DNA from: CAWBLP01 sp963789495
GTDB lineage: Bacteria > Pseudomonadota > Alphaproteobacteria > Acetobacterales > Acetobacteraceae
Length of the DNA stretch: 64,000 nt
Direction: 5' to 3'
NCBI GenBank assembly: GCA_963789495.1
Contig: CAWBLP010000021.1
Coordinates: 12,664-76,663, forward strand
Shown here: piece by piece, positions 1-10,478 of the stretch
Layout of the letters: each line of letters starts with the position of its first letter
Position numbering within the stretch: the first letter of the stretch is position 1
The notes under the pieces: generated by a model
Told to the model about the DNA's origin: nothing
Databases searched by the model: none
The model's input: the letters and a program-made list of their open reading frames with translations, nothing else
Program-made: the position numbers and the translations under genes

Positions 1-1
1 G

Positions 2-1697
2 GTCGTCTCCAGCCTGTCCGAGCGCATCCTGGGCCGCACTTCGGCGGAGGACGTGCTGGACCCGGTGAGCAACAAGGTGCTGCTGCCGGCGAACACGCTG
101 ATCGAAGAAGAAACCGCCGACATGATCGAGCAGGCGGGGGTCGAGGCGATCAAGATCCGCTCGGTGCTCACCTGCGAGGCGCCGGTCGGCGTGTGCGGCC
201 ATTGCTACGGGCGCGACCTGGCCCGCGGCACGACGGTGAATATCGGCGAGGCGGTGGGCGTGATCGCCGCGCAGTCGATCGGCGAGCCGGGCACCCAGCT
301 GACCATGCGCACCTTCCATATCGGTGGCGCCGCGCAGCGGGGTGCCGAACAGTCCTTCGTGGAAGCCAGCCACGAAGGCACGGTGACGGTGCGAAACCGC
401 AACGTGGTCATGAACAGCCAGGGCACGCCGGTGGTGATGTCGCGCAACTGCGAAATCGTCCTGGTGGACGACAAGCAGCGCGAGCGGGCCCGCTTCCGGG
501 TGCCGTACGGCGCGCGGCTGCTGGTCGATGACGGCCAGCGGGTGGCGCGCAGCCAGAAGCTGGCGGAGTGGGACCCCTACACGCTGCCGATCATCACCGA
601 GAGCGCCGGCAAGGTCGAATATCTCGACCTGATCGACGCGATCACGCTGGTCGAGCGGATGGACGAGGTCACTGGGCTCACCTCGAAGGTCGTGGTCGAC
701 TACAAGCAGGCGGCCAAGGGTGTCGATCTGCGGCCGCGGCTGCAGTTGAAGGACGAGCGCGGCGACGTGGTGCGGATGCCGAACAACACCGATGCGCGCT
801 ACTTCCTGGCGCCCGAACTCGATCCTGAGTGTCGAGAACGGCGCGCAGGTGGCGGCGGGCGACGTGCTGGCCCGCATCCCGCGTGAGGGCAGCAAGACGC
901 GTGACATCACCGGCGGTCTGCCGCGCGTGGCGGAACTGTTCGAGGCGCGGCGGCCGAAGGATCATGCGGTGATCGCCGAGACCGATGGCCGCGTCGAGTT
1001 CGGCAAGGACTACAAGAACAAGCGCCGGGTCATCGTGAAGAACGACGAGACCAGCGAGGAGACCGAGTACCTGATCCCGAAGGGCAAGCACGTCTCGGTG
1101 CAGGAAGGCGACTTCGTCCGCAAGGGCGACCCGCTGGTCGACGGCCCGCGCGTGCCGCACGACATCCTGAAGGTGCTGGGCGTGGAGGCGCTGTCGGACT
1201 ACCTGGTGAACGAGATCCAGGACGTCTACCGACTGCAGGGCGTGAAGATCAATGACAAGCACATCGAGGTCATTGTTCGGCAGATGCTGCAGAAGGTGGA
1301 AATCCTCGATCCGGGCGACACCACCTTCCTGACCGGCGAGCAGGCCGATCGGCAGGAGTTCGACGCGGTCAATGCGAAGCTCGCGAAGGACGACCGGCCG
1401 GCGGTGGCGATGCCGGTGCTGCAGGGCATCACCAAGGCGTCGCTGCAGACCAACAGCTTCATCTCGGCAGCGTCGTTCCAGGAGACGACGCGGGTGCTGA
1501 CCGAGGCTGCGACGGCGGGCAAGACCGACAGCCTGATGGGGCTGAAGGAGAACGTGATCGTCGGGCGGCTGATCCCGGCGGGCACCGGCGCGGTGATGAA
1601 CCGGCTGCGCTCGATCGCCGCAGGTCGCGACCAGCGGACCTTGGGCGGTGTCAGCAACACGCCGCGCATCGCCGAGGAGGTGAAGGCGGCGGAGTAG
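2..1697 (+). CDS. rpoC: RNA polymerase subunit beta' (C-terminal part, one frame break)
   Basis: C-terminal ~564 residues of the beta' subunit of RNA polymerase; the gene starts before the window. Landmarks seen: the second zinc-binding cysteine cluster (LTCEAPVGVCGHCYGRD, about 168-220), the near-invariant GEPGTQLTMRTFHIGG (about 281-328), and IPREGSKTRDITGGLPRVAE after the trigger-loop region. The frame breaks at about 816-817: removing one A from the AA there restores ...YFLAPDSILSVENG..., as expected for the family. The total length is 3n+1, which fits one extra base. The gene is essential, so a sequencing or assembly error is the likeliest cause. A hairpin terminator follows directly, so rpoC ends its own operon and is not co-transcribed with rpsL. 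Confidence 0.95.
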
Positions 1698-1728
1698 GCG
1701 CCCCGGCTTTCGGGCCAGGGTTGGAAAC

Positions 1729-1760
1729 AGCCGGCGGCGCGAAGGTGCCGCCGGCTTTTT
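1729..1760 (+). terminator. Rho-independent terminator after rpoC
   Basis: A 10-bp G+C-rich stem (AGCCGGCGGC at 1729-1738 pairing with GCCGCCGGCT at 1747-1756), a short loop, then a run of five T. It starts about 30 bases after the rpoC stop codon. This is the textbook intrinsic terminator form and closes the rpoBC transcript. Confidence 0.9.
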
Positions 1761-1762
1761 CG

Positions 1763-2038
1763 TGGCCCGAACCCGGCGGCGAGGCTCGCTGCGGTGTTCG
1801 GGGACGGTTGCTGGGTGGCGGCGGCTCCCTCCAGGCCTGCCGTCGCGGAGCGGTGGGCGCGCCGCCCGTTTCGAACACCGGGCTGACCCCCCGGGCTGTC
1901 CGCCGCGCTCCGGACGGTCTCATCCGTCGAATCCGGGCGCTGCTTGCGGTCCGGCCCTGCACCGTCCGCGGACGTTGCCGCCCATCGCAGCCGCCTGCCG
2001 GCGCGACGTTGCCAGGTCAGGCAAGGTGCGTTCGACAG
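1763..2038. other. Intergenic, no gene recognised
   Basis: A G+C-rich stretch between the rpoC terminator and the convergent FAD-oxidase gene. Open frames cross it, but none resembles a known protein, and they look like by-products of the high G+C content. Confidence 0.5.
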
Positions 2039-3416
2039 CTAGCGCTGTGGCGAAATGTTCTGATTCATCCGGAAAAAGTTCGTTGGATCGTACTGGGCCT
2101 TGATCTTTTGCAGGCGCCGATAGTTGGGGCCGTAGGCCGCGGCGAGCGCATCGTCGCTTTCGTCGTCGCCAAGGTAGTTGACGTACCGGGCGGGTGCGAA
2201 GAACGGCTGCATGCTGTCGCTGGTTTCCCGCGCCCAGGCGATGCATGCCTCGTTGTTGGCGTGATCCATCCACTCGGCGAGGATGAGAAAATTGTAGCCT
2301 TCCCGCCGATGGGGAAAGGCCGTATCGGCCACGCCAACCCGCGCTGCGGCGCCGTGGAAGTGCTCGATGAGTAGCTGCCCCATTGGGGTCGGGCAGCGCT
2401 CGAAGCACGCGATCATGGTGTCGATTGCAGCGTCGGAAAGCTCCGTCAGGAAACTCGATCGCCAGTAGTTGAGCGCGCCCTTCGGATACGCGGCATCGAG
2501 CATGCTGTTGATTGCCGCGTATGGCATGGGCCCCAGCGCATCGAGGGCAGGCGTGCCGAATGCCTTGAGCGGCCGCATCGCCGCCTCTCCCTCGGCGGCA
2601 GAACCGCAGTGGCAGGTCACCATGGCGGCAAGCCTGGTGCCAGAACCGTCGGGCGCATGCACCAGGCCGCCGAAGATCATGTGCTCATCGCCAAGCGCAC
2701 GCGTTGTCTCGCGGAAGAACCTGAGGACATCCCGCGCGCAATCGAGCGGGTGCGCCACGAGTCCGCCGGTCACCACTGGCCCGACGGGATGCAGCCGGAA
2801 CTCGAACGAGGTGGCGATGCCAAAATTGCCACCTCCACCTCTGAGTGCCCAAAACAGATCGGGCTCATCATCCGCGGTTGCGCGCACGACGTTGCCATCG
2901 GCCGTGACGACATCGACCGCGAGAAGATTGTCCAGGGCAAGGCCGTGCCGGCCCATGAGCCAGCCGAGCCCGCCGCCGAGCGTAAGTCCCGCGACGCCTG
3001 TACCTGGAAACGACTCCGCCCGTGACGGCGAGACCGTGCAACTGGGTCTCGCGATTGACGCCGGACCAGGTCGCACCGCCCTCGACCCACGCGGTACGCC
3101 CTTTCGGATCAACGCGAATGGCCTTCATCAGGGAAAGATCGATCATGACGCCGCCATTGATGGTGGCCCGGCCGGCGACATTGTGGCCGCCGCCGCGCAC
3201 GGCGACCTCAAGGCCCAGGCGTCGCGTCAGCTTCACCGCATCGACGACATCGGCGACGCCCCGGCATCGCGCGATCAGGGCCGGGCGCTTGTCGATCAAT
3301 CCGTTATGCACGCGCCGCGCCTCGTCGTAGCCGGCGTTCCCGGGCTCCAGAAGCTCGCCGGAGAAGGTGGTGCGAAGTTCAGCGATGGTGTTGGTCATGG
3401 TTGCAACGGATTGCAT
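2039..3416 (-). CDS. FAD-linked (BBE-type) oxidoreductase, one frame break
   Basis: About 458 residues after correcting one frame. The N-terminal PCMH-type FAD domain has RGGGHNVAGRATINGGVMID; the histidine is the usual covalent FAD attachment site of berberine-bridge-type oxidases. The second, cysteinyl site seems absent (TGVAGLTLGGG at that place). The C-terminus has the BBE motif YDPTNFFRMNQNI. The frame is lost at about 3003-3004, where one C of CC is surplus; removing it joins GGVVSS to TGVAGLTLGGG. A start at 3416 has a GGGGGAG-type ribosome site. The substrate is unknown; relatives oxidise sugars, alkaloids or phenolics. The divergent LysR gene is the likely regulator. If the break is real, the gene is a pseudogene. 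Confidence 0.8.
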
Positions 3417-3457
3417 TGCTCAATCTCCCCCCACAGGTGCGGCAAATCTTCAGATAT

Positions 3458-3471
3458 CAATCTTTCGATTG
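3458..3471. promoter_or_regulatory. Candidate LysR operator in divergent promoter region
   Basis: The 107-bp gap between the divergent oxidase and LysR genes is A+T-rich for this genome and contains the inverted repeat CAATC-TTTC-GATTG. LysR-type regulators usually bind short dyads in exactly such shared promoters. Function is inferred from position only. Confidence 0.4.
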
Positions 3472-3523
3472 CAAACGCGATGATTTCAGCCAAAGGTGAA
3501 CAAAATTCATCTTCGATATCGCC

Positions 3524-4423
3524 ATGAGCCTGCTGCCACCACTGGTCGAGCTGAGGGCCTTCGAGGCCGCCGCGCGCCACCTGAGCTTCAGGAACGCTGC
3601 AGCCGAACTTGGCGTCACGCCGACCGCGATCAGCCATCAGATCCGGTTGCTGGAGCGCCATTGCGGCTGCGCCCTGTTTCGCCGCCGCCCCCGGCCCCTG
3701 GTTCTTACTGAGGCCGGAGCGCGGCTTTTCCCGGTGATCCGCGACGGGATTGAAGCCTTCGCCGGAGCCCTGGCATCCGTCCGGCGAGATGCCGGCCGCC
3801 AGCCACTGCGCATCACCACGACGAACGCATTCGCGAGCCGGTGGCTGATCCCGCGCCTCCCCGCCTGGCGCGCATTGCATCCCGATGCGCCGCTCGAGGT
3901 GATCGGCACGGATGGAATTCTCGACCTGCATTCCGGCGATGCCGATGTGGCCATTCGCTATGCGCGGGCCAGGCCGACCGACGGGATCGCCGAAGAGCTG
4001 CTGAACGACAAATTCTTTCCGGTATGCAGTCCGAGCGTCGCCCATTCCGGCTTTAGGTCTGGCGCTGCGTTCCGCGGCAACGTGCTCATTCACTGCTACT
4101 GGTCACCCACCGACGCCGAGGCACCAACCTGGCAGCGGTGGCTCGACGCCGCGCAACGCAAATGGCGCCATGTCCCTGAACTCGCGGAGATGGAACACCT
4201 GAGCTTCCGGGAGGAACTGCACGCAATCGAGGCGGTGCTCGCCGGACAGGGCATCGGTCTGCTCAGTGATGTCCTCGTGGCGTCGGATCTTGCGTCCGGG
4301 GCGTTGGTGAAAGCGCTCGACCTGTCCCTCTCCGGCTACCGTTTCTATGTCGTGCGGCGAGCCAATCACGCGCGAGAGCGGATCATCCTGGCCTTCACCG
4401 AATGGCTGCAGGCGGCCAGATGA
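3524..4423 (+). CDS. LysR-family transcriptional regulator (GcvA-like)
   Basis: 299 residues, normal length for the family. Residues 1-60 form the winged helix-turn-helix (LSFRNAAAELGVTPTAISHQ with recognition helix), and about 90-295 form the periplasmic-binding-protein-like effector domain. It is divergent from the FAD oxidase with a 107-bp shared control region, the classic arrangement for a LysR activator and its target. The domain sequence (ITTTNAFASRWLIPRLPAW) resembles the GcvA subgroup that also controls beta-lactamase and catabolic genes. The inducer cannot be told from sequence. Confidence 0.9.
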   Translation: MSLLPPLVELRAFEAAARHLSFRNAAAELGVTPTAISHQIRLLERHCGCALFRRRPRPLVLTEAGARLFPVIRDGIEAFAGALASVRRDAGRQPLRITTTNAFASRWLIPRLPAWRALHPDAPLEVIGTDGILDLHSGDADVAIRYARARPTDGIAEELLNDKFFPVCSPSVAHSGFRSGAAFRGNVLIHCYWSPTDAEAPTWQRWLDAAQRKWRHVPELAEMEHLSFREELHAIEAVLAGQGIGLLSDVLVASDLASGALVKALDLSLSGYRFYVVRRANHARERIILAFTEWLQAAR

Positions 4424-5022
4424 TTTTGGCAGGACCGACGTGACGGTGCTGGTCCGAAGTCGGATCATCCCGTCGGACGGGACGACCATCTCTCATGGAA
4501 CCGGTTTGGCATGCGCGGCAACCGCGGTTGCCGCGTCGCCGGCCGGAGGGTTGCGGTTCTATGCCGAAGGGCGGGGAAACCTACCGGCGCGCGCTCGCCG
4601 CCGGTGCGGTCTCCCGGGTCGAGCCGCGCGCGGGGCAACTCGGTGTTGACCCGGTGGCCGAGCAACGGGTTGCCTTCGTCATCGGTCCGAACGGCGAAGT
4701 CATCGCAGTCCTGAACAGCGACCAGCTTTGACGTGAGCCTGACCCGGCCTGGCGCTGCGCCGTTCGGCGTGGCCGGGAAGCGCGTGCCGACCGAACGCGT
4801 GCCAATGCCATGCCAGTGCCATGCCAGTGCCAATACCGGTCTCGGTCGGCCGGGTCCCGCCATGGCGCCAGGGCGGGAAGTCGTGTCGAAATTCCTTACA
4901 CATCCCAACACGAACGCCAGGGATCCTGGCGTAACGCTTTGATAAAGCGCTTATATTTCAGTGGTCCGGAATTTGCTTAACGGCAACCTGTCGGTGCTCG
5001 TGCTAGCAAAGGGGAGGGGATA
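4424..5022. other. Long intergenic region; one doubtful short ORF
   Basis: No recognised gene in about 600 bases. A 57-codon frame from 4561 to 4731 ends in RVAFVIGPNGEVIAVLNSDQL, which looks protein-like, but it has no clear ribosome site or known relative. Around 4800-4835 the word CCATGCCAGTG is repeated in tandem. Near 4934-4951 lies the imperfect dyad ACGCTTT-GAT-AAAGCGC just before an A+T-rich segment, a possible operator or promoter for the PEP-CTERM gene downstream. Confidence 0.4.
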
Positions 5023-5796
5023 ATGAGAAAACTCGCGGCAATTCTCATCATTGTCGGGGCGATGTTCACCACGCAGGCCGCCAAAGCAGGAGGGATCATC
5101 TTCCTGATCGGCAGCGATGTGGTCAGCTACCATGGTGATGCCAGCTACATCAATCCCGTGTTCGATCAAATGGCCAACTTCGGCACGAAGCAGTTGCTGT
5201 TCGCCAGCGATTGGGGCGCATCGTCGACGAACTACACCAACGGAAACATCACGATCGACTTCCAGCCGTTGTCATTCATCGATACCGGCGCTGACCTGTC
5301 GGCCTATTCCGCGGTCTACATTGACGGCACGGGCGGCTGCTGCTCCGATGCCGGTTCCGAAATGGCGTCGGGCGGTGCGGCCGTGCTGTCCAGCTTCGTG
5401 GCAGGCGGCGGCAGCATGGCCGTGGGCAACTTTCAGGGCAACACGTTCTGGGACTCGATTCTTGGTTTCGCCGCATTGCCGGGCGTGACCAGTGGTGCCG
5501 CTGGCGTCCTCTGTGAGGATCCGGGTCTGTCGACTGCCGGAGGGCTGAGCTTCGGCTTCGACCCCTCCTACTCGGAAGGTTGCTTCGTCCATCAGACCTA
5601 CGATCCGGCATTCTGGGCCGGCAATGGCTTCTTCGCGCTGCAAACCGATGGCGAGACCGTGACTTTCCTGGGCGACTGGGTAACCATGGCCACCGGCTTC
5701 ACCGATCCGGGCACGGTTCCGGAACCCGCCTCCCTGGGGTTGTTCGGCCTCGGCGTGCTCGGTCTTGCCGCACTGCGCCGTCGCAGCTGCGCCTGA
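5023..5796 (+). CDS. Secreted PEP-CTERM sorting-domain protein
   Basis: 257 residues. There is an N-terminal signal peptide (1-22, ending AKA-GG), a Gly/Ser/Ala-rich body of unknown fold starting GGIIFLIGSDVVSYHGDA, and a C-terminal sorting signal at about 232-257: VPEPASLGLFGLGVLGLAAL followed by RRR. In PEP-CTERM systems the exosortase recognises this tripartite tail and the protein goes to the cell surface or exopolysaccharide. No exosortase or polysaccharide gene is nearby, so the partner must be elsewhere. The body has an acidic, low-lysine make-up typical of exported proteins. The gene stands alone, with a hairpin terminator 40 bases downstream. Confidence 0.85.
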   Translation: MRKLAAILIIVGAMFTTQAAKAGGIIFLIGSDVVSYHGDASYINPVFDQMANFGTKQLLFASDWGASSTNYTNGNITIDFQPLSFIDTGADLSAYSAVYIDGTGGCCSDAGSEMASGGAAVLSSFVAGGGSMAVGNFQGNTFWDSILGFAALPGVTSGAAGVLCEDPGLSTAGGLSFGFDPSYSEGCFVHQTYDPAFWAGNGFFALQTDGETVTFLGDWVTMATGFTDPGTVPEPASLGLFGLGVLGLAALRRRSCA

Positions 5797-5838
5797 TCGC
5801 AGCCCGCCGCGGCTTCGTCCGCCTGCTGCTCCGTATAG

Positions 5839-5864
5839 AACCGGCGGCGCTCGCTGCCGGTTTT
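5839..5864 (+). terminator. Probable intrinsic terminator after PEP-CTERM gene
   Basis: AACCGGC (5839-5845) pairs with GCCGGTT (5856-5862) around a 10-base loop, followed by a short T run. It lies about 40 bases past the stop codon. Confidence 0.65.
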
Positions 5865-5992
5865 ATGCGGCGCGGTCGTCGCATCGCCTCGCCGGCAACG
5901 GCGAGGGGACCCGACAATCCCGACCCTGCAAATCCGCCGCTGCCGCGTTGCCGCCGCGTCGTATTTCCGATCGCCTGGCGTCGGTGGGCGGC

Positions 5993-6021
5993 TTGACTCC
6001 CCCCGAACTCCCCACTAGCTT
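5993..6021 (+). promoter_or_regulatory. Promoter of the str/S10 ribosomal operon
   Basis: TTGACT (5993-5998), a 17-base spacer and TAGCTT (6016-6021) match the alphaproteobacterial housekeeping promoter form. It would give a leader of about 210 bases before rpsL that is rich in hairpins (for example CCAGCC pairing with GGCTGG near 6190-6215), a plausible place for translational or transcriptional feedback. A second TTGACA at 6100-6105 has no convincing -10 box. Confidence 0.6.
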
Positions 6022-6236
6022 CCGCGCCCTCGGCCGACCCCACCGGTTTGCGTGGATGGCCGTCGTTCGCAGGCCCATGACGCGTGTGGCGCCGTCCCCT
6101 TGACAGGGGGCTTAGGCCGCCCGCTTCGAGAACCCGCAGGGTGGGATGCTTTCCCCACGCCGGCGGGCTTCGCCTGTTGAAGGATGGCCAGCCCGTGCCA
6201 GGGGGACCGGCTGGACTGGAGAAGAGAAAGAGGCTT

Positions 6237-6608
6237 ATGCCGACGATCAACCAGCTCATCGCCAAGGGGCGCGAACCGCAGAAGTCCCGGAACAAGGTTC
6301 CGGCGCTGCAGGGTTGCCCGCAGAAGCGCGGCGTTTGCACCCGCGTCTACACCACCACGCCGAAGAAGCCGAACTCGGCCCTCCGCAAGGTGGCCAAGGT
6401 GCGGCTGACCAACGGCTACGAGGTGGTGAGCTACATCCCCGGCGAAGGCCACAACCTGCAGGAACACTCGGTCGTGCTGATCCGCGGCGGCCGCGTGAAG
6501 GACCTGCCGGGCGTGCGTTATCACATCCTGCGTGGCGTGCTCGACACGCAGGGCATCGCCAAGCGCCGTCAGCGTCGTTCGCTGTATGGCGCGAAGCGGC
6601 CGAAATAG
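6237..6608 (+). CDS. rpsL: 30S ribosomal protein S12
   Basis: 123 residues, the family length. It begins MPTINQLIAKGR and carries the decoding-centre segments TTPKKPNSALRKVAKVRL (streptomycin-sensitive type, with Lys at the common resistance position) and the GEGHNLQEHSV/KDLPGVRYH region, whose aspartate is usually methylthiolated. The start follows a GAGAAAGAGG ribosome site. First gene of the str part; rpsG follows after 12 bases. Confidence 0.98.
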   Translation: MPTINQLIAKGREPQKSRNKVPALQGCPQKRGVCTRVYTTTPKKPNSALRKVAKVRLTNGYEVVSYIPGEGHNLQEHSVVLIRGGRVKDLPGVRYHILRGVLDTQGIAKRRQRRSLYGAKRPK

Positions 6609-6620
6609 GGGAGCGCCCGG

Positions 6621-7097
6621 ATGTCCCGCCGCCGCCGCGCCGTCAAGCGCGAGATCCTGCCGGATGCCAAGTTCGGCGACATCGTCATCACGCGTTTCAT
6701 GAACGCGCTGATGTACGACGGCAAGAAATCCTCTGCCGAGTCGATCGTCTACAACGCCCTGGACGTGATGAAGCGCCGTGGCGGCCAGCAGGCCGATCCG
6801 GTGCGAATGTTCCATGAGGCGCTGGACAACGTGAAGCCGGCGGTGGAAGTGCGGTCACGCCGCGTCGGCGGTGCCACCTACCAGGTGCCGGTCGAAGTGC
6901 GCACGGAACGTCGCCAGGCGCTGGCGATCCGCTGGCTGATCGATGCCGCCCGCAAGCGCGGCGAGCACACGATGCAGGACCGGCTTTCCAACGAGCTGCT
7001 GGACGCGGTGAACAACCGCGGCGCAGCGGTGAAGAAGCGGGAAGACACCCACCGGATGGCCGAGGCCAACAAGGCCTTCAGCCATTATCGCTGGTAA
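6621..7097 (+). CDS. rpsG: 30S ribosomal protein S7
   Basis: 158 residues, starting MSRRRRAVKREILPDAKFGD. S7 is the primary binder of the 3' major domain of 16S rRNA and, in other bacteria, the translational regulator of the str operon. The C-terminus ends AFSHYRW as expected. In most bacteria fusA (elongation factor G) comes next; here tuf follows after only 54 bases. Confidence 0.98.
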   Translation: MSRRRRAVKREILPDAKFGDIVITRFMNALMYDGKKSSAESIVYNALDVMKRRGGQQADPVRMFHEALDNVKPAVEVRSRRVGGATYQVPVEVRTERRQALAIRWLIDAARKRGEHTMQDRLSNELLDAVNNRGAAVKKREDTHRMAEANKAFSHYRW

Positions 7098-7121
7098 CCA
7101 CCAACACCTACCAGAGGCGGA

Positions 7122-7135
7122 CCCCCGGACGGGGG
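7122..7135 (+). promoter_or_regulatory. Hairpin in rpsG-tuf gap
   Basis: CCCCCGG-AC-GGGGG-type stem in the 54-base gap where fusA would normally lie, directly upstream of the tuf ribosome site (CGGAG). A similar stem stands before rpsN (about 15061-15079). It may be an mRNA stability or attenuation element. Confidence 0.4.
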
Positions 7136-7151
7136 CTCAACGGAGAACATC

Positions 7152-8343
<1,192 letters not shown>

Positions 8344-8422
8344 CAGAAGACAAGCGGAAGCCGGCGCTCCGTCGCGGACGGGGCGCCGGTGCCGTTTGAA
8401 GGGTAAGGCGGAAAACAGGACG

Positions 8423-8731
8423 ATGGACAACCAGAATATCCGCATCCGGCTCAAGGCCTACGATCACCGCGTGCTGGACAACAGCACGAAGGAGATCGTG
8501 AACACGGCCAAGCGTACGGGTGCACGGGTGCGCGGCCCAATTCCGCTGCCGACCCATATCGAGCGGTTCACCGTGAACCGCTCGCCGCACGTGGACAAGA
8601 AAAGCCGCGAGCAGTTCGAAATCCGCACCCATCGCCGGTTGCTCGACATCGTCGAGCCGACGCCGCAGACGGTGGACGCGCTGATGAAGCTCGACCTCGC
8701 CGCCGGCGTGGACGTCGAGATCAAGATCTGA
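8423..8731 (+). CDS. rpsJ: 30S ribosomal protein S10
   Basis: 102 residues, normal length. IRIRLKAYDHRVLDNSTKEI and the end LDLAAGVDVEIKI are diagnostic. Also known as NusE, the partner of NusB (encoded at 62335 here) in rRNA antitermination. A longer upstream frame exists, but the start at 8423 matches the family and has a GCGGAAAACAGGA ribosome site. Confidence 0.98.
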   Translation: MDNQNIRIRLKAYDHRVLDNSTKEIVNTAKRTGARVRGPIPLPTHIERFTVNRSPHVDKKSREQFEIRTHRRLLDIVEPTPQTVDALMKLDLAAGVDVEIKI

Positions 8732-8744
8732 AGCGATGACAGCC

Positions 8745-9436
8745 ATGCGCACCGGATTGCTGGGGAAGAAGCTGGGGATGACCCGGCTGTTCAAGGACGA
8801 CGGCACGCATGTGCCGGTCACCGTGCTGCAGCTCGAGACTGTTGCAGGTCGTGGCGGCCCGCACCGAGGAGAAGGACGGCTACAACGCCGTTCAGCTCGG
8901 CTGGGGCCGCGCCAAGGTGAAGAACGTGTCGCAGCCGAATCGCGGCCATTTCGCCAAGGCCAAGGTGGAGCCGAAGGCGAAGGTGGTGGAATTCCGCGTC
9001 GCCGCCGATGCGCTGCTGGAGCCCGGCGTCACGCTCAGCGCAGCGCATTTCGCGGTCGGCCAGAAGGTCGATGTCTGCGGCACCTCGCAGGGCAAGGGCT
9101 TCGCCGGCGGCATGAAGCGCTGGAACTTCTCCGGCCTCGAGGCCAGCCACGGCGTGTCGATCAGCCATCGCAGCCTGGGTTCCACGGGTAACCGGCAGGA
9201 CCCTGGGCAAGACCTTCAAGAACAAGAAGATGGCCGGCCATCTCGGCGTCGAGCGCATCACCACCCTGAACCTTGAGGTGGCGGCGGTGGACGTGGAGAA
9301 GGGCCTGCTGATGATCAAGGGCGCCGTTCCCGGTGCCAAGGGCGGCTTCGTGCTGGTGCGTGACGCGGTGAAGCGCGCGCGGCCGGCGGATGCGCCCTAT
9401 CCGGCCGCTTTGATCGAAGCGCCGGCGGCGGGTTGA
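8745..9436 (+). CDS. rplC: 50S ribosomal protein L3 (two frame breaks)
   Basis: 229 residues after removing two surplus bases; the length is 3n+2, as expected. The first segment starts MRTGLLGKKLGMTRLF. The first break (about 8837-8845) disturbs the expected LQLENCQVVAARTEEKDGYN. The second (GGG at 9205-9207) disturbs RQDPGKTFKNKKMAGHLG. The middle segment has SQGKGFAGGMKRWNF and SHGVSISHRSLGS, the loop reaching the peptidyl-transferase centre. An ATG at 8736 is also in frame, but 8745 fits relatives. Two independent breaks in one essential gene argue for sequence error. Confidence 0.93.
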
Positions 9437-9450
9437 GGGGCAAGCAATCG

Positions 9451-10134
9451 ATGCAGGTCGAGATCACCACCCTGGACAAGGGCAGCGCCGGCAACACGGA
9501 CCTGCCGGACGAGATTTTTGCCGCGACCCCGCGTGCGGACATCATTGCGCGCGTGGTGCATTGGCAGCTCGCCAAACGCCGCGCCGGCACGCACAAGGTC
9601 AAAGGCATGGCGGAGGTGCAGGGCACCACCAAGAAGCCGTACCGGCAGAAGGGCACCGGCAATGCGCGCCAGGGCAGCCTGCGCGCGCCGCAATTCCGCA
9701 CCGGTGGCGTGGTGCACGGGCCGGTGGTGCGCAGCCACGGTTACAGCCTGAACAAGAAGGTCCGCCGCCTCGGCCTGATCTGCGCGCTGTCGCAGAAGCT
9801 GGCGGAGGGCAACCTCGTGGTGCTGGACGCCGCCGCCGGCGCCACCAAGACCGCCGAACTGGCGAAGAAGCTGAAGGCGCTGGGCTGGTCGTCCGCATTG
9901 ATCGTCGATCACACGGTGGACGAAGGCTTCCTGCTGGCCTCGCGCAACCTGCACGGCATCGACGTGCTGCCGACGGTCGGCGCCAATGTCTACGACATCA
10001 TCCGCCACGACGTGCTGGCGATCACCACGGCGGGGATCGAGGGGCTGAAGGCGCGGTTGAACGGCGCGCCAATGGCTGACCAGGCCGCGCCGGACGGCGA
10101 ACCGGCGGGTGCGGGTGAAGGAGCGGCGGCATGA
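9451..10134 (+). CDS. rplD: 50S ribosomal protein L4
   Basis: 227 residues. Contains the conserved loop KPYRQKGTGNARQGSLRAPQ that lines the exit tunnel. L4 is the autoregulator of the S10 operon in enterobacteria. The chosen start MQVEITTLDKG has a GAGGGG ribosome site 12 bases before; an in-frame ATG six codons upstream is less likely. The C-terminus carries a short Ala/Gly-rich tail. The stop overlaps rplW by 4 bases. Confidence 0.96.
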   Translation: MQVEITTLDKGSAGNTDLPDEIFAATPRADIIARVVHWQLAKRRAGTHKVKGMAEVQGTTKKPYRQKGTGNARQGSLRAPQFRTGGVVHGPVVRSHGYSLNKKVRRLGLICALSQKLAEGNLVVLDAAAGATKTAELAKKLKALGWSSALIVDHTVDEGFLLASRNLHGIDVLPTVGANVYDIIRHDVLAITTAGIEGLKARLNGAPMADQAAPDGEPAGAGEGAAA

Positions 10135-10463
10135 GCGAGACCAAGCCCGCCAAGCGCAAGCCGCAGCTTTCGCGTGAGGCGATGTACCAGATCATCCGCG
10201 CCCCGCTGATCACCGAGAAGTCGACCAACGTCTCGGTGTCCAATCAGTTCGTGTTCCGCGTCGCCATCGATGCCACCAAGCCGGAGATCAAGGCCGCGGT
10301 CGAGGGTCTGTTCGGCGTCAAGGTGACCGAGGTGAACACGCTGGTGCAGAAGGGCAAGACCAAGAGGTTCAAGGGCCGGCCTGGCCAGCGCTCGGATGTG
10401 AAGAAGGCGTTCGTGCGGCTGGCCAAGGACCACGCGATCGACTTCACCACGGGCCTCGCATAG
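10131..10463 (+). CDS. rplW: 50S ribosomal protein L23
   Basis: 110 residues. IIRAPLITEKST and VNTLVQKGKTKRFKGRPGQRSD are typical. L23 sits at the tunnel exit and docks trigger factor and SRP. The start codon overlaps the rplD stop (ATGA), which indicates coupled translation. Confidence 0.97.
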   Translation: MSETKPAKRKPQLSREAMYQIIRAPLITEKSTNVSVSNQFVFRVAIDATKPEIKAAVEGLFGVKVTEVNTLVQKGKTKRFKGRPGQRSDVKKAFVRLAKDHAIDFTTGLA

Positions 10464-10478
10464 GTCGCGGGGGAAAAC

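Noticed and set aside
1721..2374. 217-codon plus-strand frame after rpoC
   Set aside because: It starts inside the rpoC terminator and runs antisense into the FAD-oxidase C-terminus, without any recognisable motif.
4495..4731. 78-codon open frame after the LysR gene
   Set aside because: The end looks protein-like, but there is no ribosome site, no neighbour in the same unit and no known relative; kept only as a remark in the intergenic entry.
6100..6128. TTGACA at 6100 as the rpsL promoter
   Set aside because: No acceptable -10 hexamer at 16-18 bases; the 5993-6021 pair is better.
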